Positions 7,112-15,251 of a DNA stretch of 34,251 nt are shown piece after piece. Position numbers and translations under genes: made by a program. The notes below the pieces were generated by a model. That model saw nothing but the letters and a program-made list of their open reading frames with translations, ran no database searches and was not told where the DNA came from. The stretch comes from Phycisphaerae bacterium (lineage in GTDB: Bacteria > Planctomycetota > Phycisphaerae > FEN-1346 > JAACEH01): positions 1-34,251 of the forward strand of contig JAAYDY010000121.1 in assembly GCA_012729015.1 (NCBI GenBank), read 5' to 3'. How positions within the stretch are numbered: the stretch's first letter is position 1; each line of letters begins with the position of its first letter.

Positions 7112-9853
7112 ATGGACGCGATGAATGTCCTGTGGTCGGCGGTCGATCCGCCGCTGGCCGTGGTCCCGGTGTTGGTCGGGCCGCTCCAGGCGCTGATGGC
7201 CATTCTGCCGGGCATCCTGGTTGCCCTCGGCGGACTGATCGTCACGCTGTTCAAACCGACGACCGTCAAGCGGATTGGGCTGCTCCTGTGGTCGCAGAAG
7301 CTCATCGTGCTGCCGGCCGTGGTGGCCATCGTCCTCGTCGGCTGGGGTCTGGTCCACGCCGCCGACGTGCTCTTCCCGTCGGTGGCGGACAATGTCTCCG
7401 TCGCAGCCGCCGGCGACTGGCCGCTGTGGCGGGGCGAGCCTTCGCGGCGGGCCCATGTCAGCGGCGCCGAGGACCCCACCCAGGGCAAGATCAACTGGAC
7501 CTTCACCGACGGCAAGACCAAGACGTTCTACTCGTCGCCGGCGGCGGTCGGCAACCGGCTCTATGCCACCAGCGCCCGCTATGAGTACTTCAAGGACGAG
7601 GGCGGCATCTACTGCCTCGACCTCGACGGCGACTCGGCCAAGCTGGCCTGGTCCTTCAAGGGCGACGGCTACCGTTCGACTTTCTCCAGCCCGTCGATCT
7701 ACGAAGACAAGGAGAAGGGCCGCAAGTACCTGGTGGTCGGCGAAGGGCTCCACCTGACCAACGATGCCCGGGTGTTCTGCCTGGACGTGACCGAGAGCGA
7801 GCGCCGTCAGGACGGCGTCAAGCTCTGGTCCTATCGCACGGGCAGCCACGTGGAGTCGTCTCCGTGCGTGGCCAACGGCAAGGTGTTCATCGGTGCCGGC
7901 GACGACGGGTTCTACTGCTTCGCGCTGGACGGCGACGGCAAGGGCAACGCCAAGGAGCTCTGGCACCTGCCGGGCACCAAGAGCAAGGACGCCAAGCCCG
8001 GGGCGACAGTCTACCCCGACTGCGAAACGTCGCCGGTGTACTACAAGCCGGAGGGGGCGGCCAAGGGGCTCGTGTTCTTCGGTCTGGGCATCGGCGGCCA
8101 GGCGGTCGTCTGTGTGGATGAGGACGGCGCCGAGCAGTGGCGCGTCGAGGCGCCGTACCCGGTGTTCGGCAGCCCGTCGATTGCGGACGGGAAAATGTAC
8201 GTCGGCATGGGCCACGGCGACTTCGTCAACACGGCCGAACAGGTGCAGGCTAATCTCAGAACCAAACTGAAGGAACAGGGCAAGAACGAGAAAGAAATCG
8301 AGGCCGAGGTGTCGAGAATCTTCCCCGTCGGCGAAGTGTGGTGCATCGACGTGGCCACGCACGCCGTGGACTGGAAGGTCAAGGCCGGCCGGGTGATCCT
8401 GGGCGCGGTGGCCGTGGACGGCGACTTCATCTACTTCGGTTCGCGCGACGGGCACCTGTACCGCGTGACGACCGACGGCAAGCAGGTCCGCAAGTGGAAC
8501 GCCCACGCGCCGATCATCACCTCGTGCTCGGTGGGCAAGGACCACGTCTACACCGTGACGACCTCCGGCGACCTGTACGGCCTGGACAAGAAGACCATGG
8601 AGATGGTCTGGAACGTGTCGCTCAACAGCGAGGTGTTCAGTTCGCCGGTGACGGCGCGCGGCCACGTCTACGTCGGCACGACGGCCAACGGTCTGATGTG
8701 CATCGGCCAACCCAGCGGCACGCAGAAGGCCGAAGGCTGGTCCGGATCGCTCGGCGGTCCGGGGGCCTCGGGATGGATCGATGGCAGCCTGATAGCGGGT
8801 CGCGGCACCTACGCCTGGGGCTATGCCGGCCCGGCGGCGGCCGATGGGCAGACGCCCGCCGTGCCGACCATCACGTCGCCCGTGGCGGCCTTGGGCAACG
8901 CCCTGTTCGTCGGCCTTACGCGCGACGGCAAGCACGGCCTGGCCAAGGTCCAGTGCGGCGAGGATCTGGCCGATGGGGCAGCCGTGAAGGAATCCTGGTT
9001 CATCGAGTGCGGCAACCCGGTGACGCTGTCGGCCGCTGCGACGCCGTCGGCCGTGCTTTTCGTGGACGGCGACCGGGGGCACGCCGGCCGCATGCTGCGG
9101 TGCGCGGACCCGGCGAGCGGCAACCTCCTGTGGCAGCGTCCCGTGGCGGCAGAGGCGAGCGGAAGCATGGTCCTCAGCGGCGCTGGCCTGCTGGTGGCCG
9201 ACGCTGCCGACGCCTTGACGTGCCTGGACATGGCGGCCGCGGGCGAGCCCGCTGTGCGCTGGCAGGCGAAGATCGGCCGGTGCGTCGGCATGGCTCTGCC
9301 GATGGACGGCCTGGTGATGGCGGCCACGGCCGACCCGGCCCGGTGGGTGGTCCTGGATGAGGTGGACGGGTCGGTGCTCATGGAGCGGCCGCTGCCTTCG
9401 GCGCCGACGACGGGGCCGGTGTATGCCGCCGGTCGCATCTGGATCGGCCAGGCCGGCGGGCTGGTGGGATCCAGTCTCCAGGCCGACGAGCGCGACGTGA
9501 CCGTGGCCTGCGGCGACCCGATGGGCGCCCTGGCGGCCAACGGCGACCGACTGGCCTTCAAGGCCGCCGACGGGGCCATCGTGGTCGTTGATGCGGCCGC
9601 CGCCAGGGAAACGCTTCGCCTCACCGACGCTGCGGGCAGTGTGCCGCCGGTGCTGACCGACGACGCCCTGCTCTACGTCGCCGACGGTTCGATCCGGCAC
9701 TACGACCTGAGACTCGGCGAGAACACCCAGTGGGCCGTCATCCGCAGCTCGTTTCCGGGCCTGCTGACGTCGCCGATGGCGGTGGTCGATTCGCATGTGT
9801 TCTTTGCTACGGACAAGAAGGGGCTGGTATGCATGAAACCCAGGAAGCGCTGA
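7112..9853 (+). CDS. Membrane-anchored PQQ-like beta-propeller protein
   Basis: A 913-residue protein starting at ATG 7112; an in-frame TTG two codons earlier is less likely. Two hydrophobic helices (about 15-47 and 64-86) flank a short basic loop with Lys48 and Lys53-Arg54. A long extracytoplasmic region follows, beginning GDWPLWRGEPSRR, the usual entry into PQQ/BamB-like propellers. Repeats of the form VYCLD, YVGTTANGLMCI and LYGLDKKTMEMVWNVS recur to the C-terminus, enough blades for more than one propeller. An Ala/Glu/Lys helix at about 372-395 (LKEQGKNEKEIEAEV) interrupts the blades. It may be a scaffold or sensor; no PQQ-dependent dehydrogenase residues were identified. Its 3' end overlaps the PEP-dikinase-like gene by 25 nt, so the two are probably translationally linked. 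Confidence 0.8.
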   Translation: MDAMNVLWSAVDPPLAVVPVLVGPLQALMAILPGILVALGGLIVTLFKPTTVKRIGLLLWSQKLIVLPAVVAIVLVGWGLVHAADVLFPSVADNVSVAAAGDWPLWRGEPSRRAHVSGAEDPTQGKINWTFTDGKTKTFYSSPAAVGNRLYATSARYEYFKDEGGIYCLDLDGDSAKLAWSFKGDGYRSTFSSPSIYEDKEKGRKYLVVGEGLHLTNDARVFCLDVTESERRQDGVKLWSYRTGSHVESSPCVANGKVFIGAGDDGFYCFALDGDGKGNAKELWHLPGTKSKDAKPGATVYPDCETSPVYYKPEGAAKGLVFFGLGIGGQAVVCVDEDGAEQWRVEAPYPVFGSPSIADGKMYVGMGHGDFVNTAEQVQANLRTKLKEQGKNEKEIEAEVSRIFPVGEVWCIDVATHAVDWKVKAGRVILGAVAVDGDFIYFGSRDGHLYRVTTDGKQVRKWNAHAPIITSCSVGKDHVYTVTTSGDLYGLDKKTMEMVWNVSLNSEVFSSPVTARGHVYVGTTANGLMCIGQPSGTQKAEGWSGSLGGPGASGWIDGSLIAGRGTYAWGYAGPAAADGQTPAVPTITSPVAALGNALFVGLTRDGKHGLAKVQCGEDLADGAAVKESWFIECGNPVTLSAAATPSAVLFVDGDRGHAGRMLRCADPASGNLLWQRPVAAEASGSMVLSGAGLLVADAADALTCLDMAAAGEPAVRWQAKIGRCVGMALPMDGLVMAATADPARWVVLDEVDGSVLMERPLPSAPTTGPVYAAGRIWIGQAGGLVGSSLQADERDVTVACGDPMGALAANGDRLAFKAADGAIVVVDAAAARETLRLTDAAGSVPPVLTDDALLYVADGSIRHYDLRLGENTQWAVIRSSFPGLLTSPMAVVDSHVFFATDKKGLVCMKPRKR

Positions 9854-12615
9854 GTGGATCGCGGCTGATCTACTTCTTCGGCGACAACACGTGCGAAGGC
9901 GATCCGAAGCGCAAGGACATCCTGGGCGGCAAGGGATCGAGCCTCGCCGCCATGAGCTGCGCGGGGTTGCCCGTGCCGCCGGGATTCACGATCTCGATCC
10001 AGTGTTGCCGCTACTACCACGAGCACAACGGCCGCTGGCCCGACGGGCTCGAAGGCGAGTTGCGCGCCTACATGGCCCGCCTGGAGAAGTGTACGGGCAT
10101 GACGTTCGGCGAAGGGGCCCAGCCGCTGCTGGTCTCGGTCCGCAGCGGTGCCGCCCATTCGATGCCCGGCATGATGGACACGATCCTGAACTGCGGTCTG
10201 CACCCGGGCCTGGCCGATCACGTGGCCGACAAGGGGCGGTTCTGGTCGGTCTACGCGGCCTTCATTCAGCAGTTCGCCAACACGGTGGCGCATATTCCGG
10301 TTCCCGCTTTCGACGAGGTGGCCCGGAAACTGGGCCAGAACGGGCGATTCGAGAGGGCCCTGGCCGAGGCCTACATCGCCCTCTACGAGCGGCAGGCCGG
10401 CAAGCCGTTTCCGACCGCGCCGTGGGACGCCCTGTGCCAGTGTATCAACGCCGTCTTCGCGTCGTGGAGCAACGAGCGGGCCATCATCTACCGGAAGGCC
10501 CACGGCCTGGAGAACCTCGAAGGCACCGCCGTCAACGTCCAGTCGATGTTCAACTCCCGTGTGTCGGGCATCGCCTTCACGGCCAACCCGGCCAAGCCCT
10601 CGGCTGACGAGATTGTCATCGAGAGTTCCTACGGCCTGGGCGAGTCGATCGTCTCGGGCGACGTGACGCCCGACCGGTTCGTCCTCGACTCCAGGACGCT
10701 GGAGTTCAAGGAGAAGGCCCTCGGCCGCAAGGACCACGTGATGACGGGCTTGCAGGCCGACAGCGAAGGGGAGGCTTTCGACCCCGAAGCGGCCTCGCTG
10801 ACCGACGCCCAGGCGACGGAGGTGGGGCGGATCGCGTTGAAGGTGCAGGACTACTTCGGGTTTCCCGTGGACATCGAATGGGGCCTGGCCAACGGTCGCT
10901 TCGCGCTGCTCCAGTCGCGTGCCGTCCGCGGCCTGGACGTCGCCCGCGACGTGGAGACCGGGCGCCAGGAGGAGATCGCGCGGCTGAAGGCCATCGTGGC
11001 CGAGTCCCGCAACAAGAGCAAGGTCTGGATCGTTCACAACCTGGCCGAGACGCTCGAGAAGCCTAAGCCGCTCACCTGGGACATCATCCGCGGCTTCATG
11101 AGCGGCGACGGCGGCTTCGGCACGATGTACAAGGATTTTGGCTATCGTCCGAGCGACCGCGTCTGCCGCGAGGGATTCCTCGAGCTGATCTGCGGCCGGA
11201 TCTACGCCGACTCGGACCGCACGGCCGAGCTGTTCTGGGAAGGCATGCCGTTCGAGTACGATCACCAGGAAGTGCTGGCCAACCCGCGTCTTCTGGAGGC
11301 GGCGCCGACGAAGTTCGAGGCGTCGCGCGCGGACGAGAAGTTCCTGCTGCGGCTGCCCGGGACGCTGACGGCCATGCTGCGGTCGAGCCGCGCGATGAAA
11401 CGGGCTCGCCGCCGCGCCGTCGAGGTGTTCGAGCACGAGCAGTTGCCCCCGTTCCGCGAGTACATCAGCGAGAAGCGCGAGCAGAACCTGTGGGACATGA
11501 CGACCGAGGCCGTCATCGCCGAGTTGCACGACCGCATCCGGCGCGTGATGACCGAGTTCGGCAAAGAGTCGTTGAAGCCGGGCTTTTTCGGCGGCTGCGC
11601 ACGGGCCGAGCTGGAGACCAAGCTGGTCCAGGTGCTCGGGCCGATGGAAGGCGCGAAGCTGGCTCAGACGCTTACGTCGGGGCTGGAGGGCGACTCGACC
11701 GTCGAGCAGAACGCGATGCTGTTCCGCGTGGCCCAGGGCAAGGACAGCCTCGAAGCGTTCCTCGGTCGCTACGGCCATCGCGCCGTGGGCGAGATGGAGC
11801 TGGCGAACCCCCGCTGGCGCGAGGACGACAGCTACGTGCGGCAGATCGTCGAGAACCAGAACGTCGAGCAGGACCATTCGCCGGCGACGCTGCACCGGCG
11901 CAACGCGGAGCGCCGCGAAGAGGCCATGGGGCAACTGCCCGGCATTCTCGCCGAGTGGGGCGGCAGCTCGATGCGCGAGGAAATCGAGGCCCTGGCCCGC
12001 GAGGCCCAGGCCCTGCTGCCGTATCGCGAGATCGGCAAGCATTACCTGATGATGGGCTATGAGCTGATCCGCCTGGCGATCCTGGAACTCGGCCGCCGCT
12101 GGACCGTCGGCGACGACGTGTTCTGCCTGCACCTGGAGGAGTTGCCGCACTTCGAGCGCGATCGCGAGCGTCTCCAGTCGCTGATGGCTCAGCGCAAGAT
12201 TCGTTGGCAGTCGGCCCAGCGGCTCGACCTGCCCGATGTGGTCGGCAGCAGCGAACTGGACGTCCTGGGCCTGCCGCGGCAGATCGAGGCCGCCAGCGAG
12301 ATGGACGCCCTGTCGCTCTCGGCCGGTGTGATGACGGGCATCGCCCGCATCGTGTTCGAACCCGGCGAGGCCAAGGATCTGGGCGACGCGTGCGTCCTGG
12401 TCTGCCCGAGCACCGACCCAAGCTGGACGGCCCTGTTCACGAAGATCAAGGGCCTTATCGTGGAGCGCGGCGGCGTGCTGTCGCACGGGGCCATCACGGC
12501 CCGCGACTTCAGCATCCCGGCCGTCGCCTGTCCGAACGCAACGCAGATCATTCGCAACGGCGCCAAGGTGCGCGTGGACGGCGACCGCGGCCACGTGACG
12601 ATTATCGAGGAGTGA
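9829..12615 (+). CDS. PEP/pyruvate-dikinase-like phosphotransferase lacking the PEP-binding barrel
   Basis: A 928-residue cytoplasmic enzyme. The start at ATG 9829 (MHETQEALS) lies inside the preceding gene. The N-terminal ATP-grasp part is PPDK-like: GGKGSSLAAM near residue 30, SVRSGAAHSMPGMMDTILN near 105, VSGIAFTANP near 243, and DIEWGLANGRFALLQSRAV near 350. A helical middle region follows, opened by HNLAETLEKPKPLTWDI. At the extreme C-terminus is the swivelling phosphohistidine domain with LSHGAITARDFSIPAV; the catalytic His is residue 886. The TIM-barrel domain of true PPDK or PEP synthase (GTNDLTQ-type motif) is not seen. The order ATP-grasp, middle, His domain is that of rifampicin phosphotransferase-type enzymes, so the acceptor is unknown. 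It is followed after 4 nt by the EMC3-like gene. Confidence 0.8.
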   Translation: MHETQEALSGSRLIYFFGDNTCEGDPKRKDILGGKGSSLAAMSCAGLPVPPGFTISIQCCRYYHEHNGRWPDGLEGELRAYMARLEKCTGMTFGEGAQPLLVSVRSGAAHSMPGMMDTILNCGLHPGLADHVADKGRFWSVYAAFIQQFANTVAHIPVPAFDEVARKLGQNGRFERALAEAYIALYERQAGKPFPTAPWDALCQCINAVFASWSNERAIIYRKAHGLENLEGTAVNVQSMFNSRVSGIAFTANPAKPSADEIVIESSYGLGESIVSGDVTPDRFVLDSRTLEFKEKALGRKDHVMTGLQADSEGEAFDPEAASLTDAQATEVGRIALKVQDYFGFPVDIEWGLANGRFALLQSRAVRGLDVARDVETGRQEEIARLKAIVAESRNKSKVWIVHNLAETLEKPKPLTWDIIRGFMSGDGGFGTMYKDFGYRPSDRVCREGFLELICGRIYADSDRTAELFWEGMPFEYDHQEVLANPRLLEAAPTKFEASRADEKFLLRLPGTLTAMLRSSRAMKRARRRAVEVFEHEQLPPFREYISEKREQNLWDMTTEAVIAELHDRIRRVMTEFGKESLKPGFFGGCARAELETKLVQVLGPMEGAKLAQTLTSGLEGDSTVEQNAMLFRVAQGKDSLEAFLGRYGHRAVGEMELANPRWREDDSYVRQIVENQNVEQDHSPATLHRRNAERREEAMGQLPGILAEWGGSSMREEIEALAREAQALLPYREIGKHYLMMGYELIRLAILELGRRWTVGDDVFCLHLEELPHFERDRERLQSLMAQRKIRWQSAQRLDLPDVVGSSELDVLGLPRQIEAASEMDALSLSAGVMTGIARIVFEPGEAKDLGDACVLVCPSTDPSWTALFTKIKGLIVERGGVLSHGAITARDFSIPAVACPNATQIIRNGAKVRVDGDRGHVTIIEE

Positions 12616-12619
12616 CCGT

Positions 12620-13462
12620 ATGGGTGCGTTTCTTGACACGTTGAATTCCGCCCTGATGTCGATTGGCGACCCGGCCCTGGGCTGGCTTCTGAACCTGCCG
12701 CGCAGTGTCGCCCTGTTCATCATCGCCATCGGCACGGCCCTCATCTTGACCGTCGTCCGCCTGTGGACGACGAACCAGGACCTGCTGGGCCGGTGCAAGA
12801 GGGACAAGGCCCGCCTGAAGCAGCTCATGAAAGAGGCCAAGAAGGCCGGCGACAAGGAGGCCGTGGCCCGGTACCGCACGACCGTCGGCCAGATCGGCAT
12901 GAAGACGATGAAGGCCGAGGGCAAGCCGCTGCTGGCCTCGATCGTGCCGATCGCCATCATCGCCTGCTGGGCCTGGGCCCGCATCGCCTACGAAGCCCCC
13001 GTGCCCGGCGAACCCATGGACGTGTACGTCTACTACGAGGCGGCGGCCATCGGGCGGCTCACGCACCTGGTGCCGCAGGAGAACCTGGAGGCCGAGACCG
13101 GGTGGATTCAGAAGGTGGTCCAGGACGTGGACCGCGACGGCAAGCCGATCAACAGCGGCGTGGCACGCTGGCGGCTCAGAGCCGCGCAGAAGAACGACCC
13201 GTACCTTCTGGAGTTCCGCTACGACGGCCGCACGTTCACCAAGGAATTCATTGTCGATGGCCGCAAATACGCCGAACCGATCACTTTCTACGAGGAGGAA
13301 GGCGCCCCCGCCCTCTGCACCGAGTTGAAGCTGACGGAGGCCAAGCTCTTCGGCGTCATCCCGGGCCTCCCCTGGATCGGCATGCAGGCCTGGATGGTCG
13401 GCTACCTCGTAATCGTTCTGCCGTTCTCGTTCCTGCTGAAGCCACTGCTGCGGATCAACTGA
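12620..13462 (+). CDS. EMC3/TMCO1-like (DUF106, Oxa1 superfamily) membrane protein
   Basis: A 280-residue inner-membrane protein. ATG 12620 follows GAGGAGTG (12608-12615), which overlaps the stop of the upstream gene, so the two are co-translated. Helix 1 is residues 28-49, followed by a highly charged amphipathic stretch (50-102, LLGRCKRDKARLKQLMKEAKK). Helix 2 is 104-124 and helix 3 about 253-277. This is the topology of the archaeal DUF106 / eukaryotic EMC3 / YidC superfamily of membrane-insertion factors, with a cytosolic coiled coil between helices 1 and 2. Unusually, about 125 residues lie between helices 2 and 3 and appear to form an extracytoplasmic beta-rich domain. A role in inserting or stabilising the membrane-anchored PQQ protein from the same operon is an inference. 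Confidence 0.75.
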   Translation: MGAFLDTLNSALMSIGDPALGWLLNLPRSVALFIIAIGTALILTVVRLWTTNQDLLGRCKRDKARLKQLMKEAKKAGDKEAVARYRTTVGQIGMKTMKAEGKPLLASIVPIAIIACWAWARIAYEAPVPGEPMDVYVYYEAAAIGRLTHLVPQENLEAETGWIQKVVQDVDRDGKPINSGVARWRLRAAQKNDPYLLEFRYDGRTFTKEFIVDGRKYAEPITFYEEEGAPALCTELKLTEAKLFGVIPGLPWIGMQAWMVGYLVIVLPFSFLLKPLLRIN

Positions 13463-13515
13463 GGCCTCGGTGCGGATGCGGGGGTCTGTTGTTGCCGACC
13501 GGTGCGGCTCCGGGT

Positions 13516-14421
13516 ATGCTCATGGCCGCTATGAGTGACACCGGCCGCCCATCCTCGCTGCGCCGCCGCTGGGTCGCCCTCGGGCTCCGAGTGGCGAGCC
13601 TGGCATTGCGTCCCTCGCTTCAGACCGACGACCTCGTTTCGGCCGGCTACAATCATATCGCCGACGGTTACGACGACGCCTGGACCGACCACATGCGGCA
13701 CCTCTCGGTCGAGATGCTCGACCGCCTGTCGCCGTCGGCGCAGGCCGAGTGCCTCGATCTGACCTGCGGCACCGGGTTCGTGACGGCCGAGTTGTCGCGC
13801 CGCACGGGGCGGCGGGCCCTCGGCGTGGACCGGTCCGCCGGCATGCTCGACGTCGCCCGGTGCAAGCACGGGGCATCGTGCGACTTCGTCCAGGCGGATG
13901 TGCTGGAGTTCCTGCGATCGCGGCCGTCGGCCAGTGCTGACGTTGTCACGTGCGGGTGGGGCCTCGGGTACTCCCGGCCCTGGGCTGTCGTCGGTCAGAT
14001 CGCCCGCGTGCTGCGCCGGGGCGGCCGCGTCGGCATCATCGACAACACGCTCTTCTCGCTCGCGGGCGTTCTTTGGTGCTCGCTGGCCACCTTCGCCGAG
14101 CGGCCCGAGGCGCTGCAGCACGTGATGAAGGTGCGTTTCCTGCCCTCCAGTCTGCCGCTGGCGACGATCCTGCGCCTGCGCGGTCTGGCCGTGGACCGCC
14201 GCTGGGACGGCGCCAAGACTTACCACGTCGCCGACGGTCGCGCGGCCATCGCGCGGCTGACCGCCACCGGGGCCGCCGCCGGGTTCGAGTCCGCCGTCGC
14301 GCCGGAGTCGCGCCAGGCCATCTTCGACCGGTTCGCCGAGATCCTCGAGACGCGCCGGCGCACGGAACGGGGCATCCTGATCACGCATCGTTACCTGGCG
14401 GTGGTGGGCCACCGACGATGA
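13516..14421 (+). CDS. Class I SAM-dependent methyltransferase, UbiE-like
   Basis: A 301-residue Rossmann methyltransferase. Motif I is LDLTCGTGFVTAEL (about 77-90), followed by an acidic strand GVDRSAGMLDVA and FVQADVLEF. The entry sequence YNHIADGYDDAW is like that of UbiE/MenG C-methyltransferases. In-frame ATGs at 13516, 13522 and 13531 are all possible, and none has a clear SD; 13516 is the longest without upstream overlap. An N-terminal basic stretch (SLRRRWVALGLR) could lie at the membrane. The stop overlaps the start of the UbiA gene (ATGA at 14418-14421), so the two are translationally coupled. This suggests that the methyl acceptor is a prenylated ring or lipid made by the neighbour, which is inference. 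Confidence 0.8.
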   Translation: MLMAAMSDTGRPSSLRRRWVALGLRVASLALRPSLQTDDLVSAGYNHIADGYDDAWTDHMRHLSVEMLDRLSPSAQAECLDLTCGTGFVTAELSRRTGRRALGVDRSAGMLDVARCKHGASCDFVQADVLEFLRSRPSASADVVTCGWGLGYSRPWAVVGQIARVLRRGGRVGIIDNTLFSLAGVLWCSLATFAERPEALQHVMKVRFLPSSLPLATILRLRGLAVDRRWDGAKTYHVADGRAAIARLTATGAAAGFESAVAPESRQAIFDRFAEILETRRRTERGILITHRYLAVVGHRR

Positions 14422-15251
14422 TCGCTCTGCTCAGGCTCTGCCGCTTCTACTACGCTCTGCCCATGGCCGCGGCCTTTCTCCTGACCATCTACTACGCCCG
14501 CGGCGGCCGCATGGAGAGCCGCTGGACGGCCGACCTTGTCGCCGCGGGCGCACTGATGCTGGTTATTGCCGCCGCCTATGTCCTGAACGATGTGCTGGAC
14601 TGTCATATCGACCGCGTGAACGCCCCCGGGAGGCCGCTGCCGTCGGGCGCCGTGCGACGCAGCGCCGCGCTGGCCTGGGGCATTGTCCTGATGATCGGCG
14701 GGGTGGTCGTGGCGTCGCAAGGCCGCCCGCAGTTTCTGGCGGCGCTGGCCGCCGTGGCCGTTGTGGTGACATGCTACGATCTTCTCAGCAAACGCCTCGG
14801 GCTGCTCAAGCAGGTTCTGGTCTCCGTGCTCATGGCGAGCATTTATCCCCTGGCCGTGGCCCAGGCCGGCTGGCCCGTCGGATCCCGGGCCGGAGCCCTG
14901 GCTTTCTTCCCTGTCTGGCTGCTGCTGACGAGCTTCGGCTACGAGATCCTCAAGGACATCCGCGACGCCCGTGGCGACATGGCCGCCGTGGCCGCTCCGT
15001 CGCCCGTGCAGCGGCGACCGGACGTGTGGCGCATCGTCTCGCGCGGCGCCATTCTGGCGGGTGCGGCGTTCCTTGTCGGGCCGTTCGTGTACGGTTGCGG
15101 CTGGGTCTATGTCGCAGGGGCTGCCGGGGCCGGGATTCTGGCGACGGTGTCGGCCTTCCTTCCGGTGCGCCGCGCGCTGCGACTGGTCTATGCCGAATGT
15201 GTCCTGGTGGGACTGGCCGCCACGCTCGACGTCATCGTGCTCGGTTTCTGA
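14418..15251 (+). CDS. UbiA-family prenyltransferase
   Basis: A 277-residue polytopic membrane protein with about eight to nine hydrophobic helices. The first Asp-rich motif is NDVLDCHIDRVNAPGRPLPSG (residues 57-77), with N57, D58, D61 and D65. The second is KDIRDARGD, with D180, D183 and D187. Both are the Mg-diphosphate binding sites of UbiA enzymes, which transfer a polyprenyl chain to an aromatic or glycerol-phosphate acceptor. NRP/N-A-P-GRPLPSG is also typical of the MenA and digeranylgeranylglyceryl-phosphate synthase-like branches, and sequence alone does not separate them. Coupling to a UbiE-like methyltransferase favours quinone-type chemistry. The 3' end overlaps the convergent radical SAM gene by 20 nt. 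Confidence 0.85.
   Translation: MIALLRLCRFYYALPMAAAFLLTIYYARGGRMESRWTADLVAAGALMLVIAAAYVLNDVLDCHIDRVNAPGRPLPSGAVRRSAALAWGIVLMIGGVVVASQGRPQFLAALAAVAVVVTCYDLLSKRLGLLKQVLVSVLMASIYPLAVAQAGWPVGSRAGALAFFPVWLLLTSFGYEILKDIRDARGDMAAVAAPSPVQRRPDVWRIVSRGAILAGAAFLVGPFVYGCGWVYVAGAAGAGILATVSAFLPVRRALRLVYAECVLVGLAATLDVIVLGF

Noticed and set aside
5158..12984. Very long antisense open frames opposite the FG-GAP, PQQ and PEP-dikinase-like genes (up to about 1,094 codons)
   Set aside because: Third-position G/C bias removes stops on the opposite strand. The translations are rich in Arg, His, Ala and Val with no motifs, while the plus-strand proteins have full domain sets.
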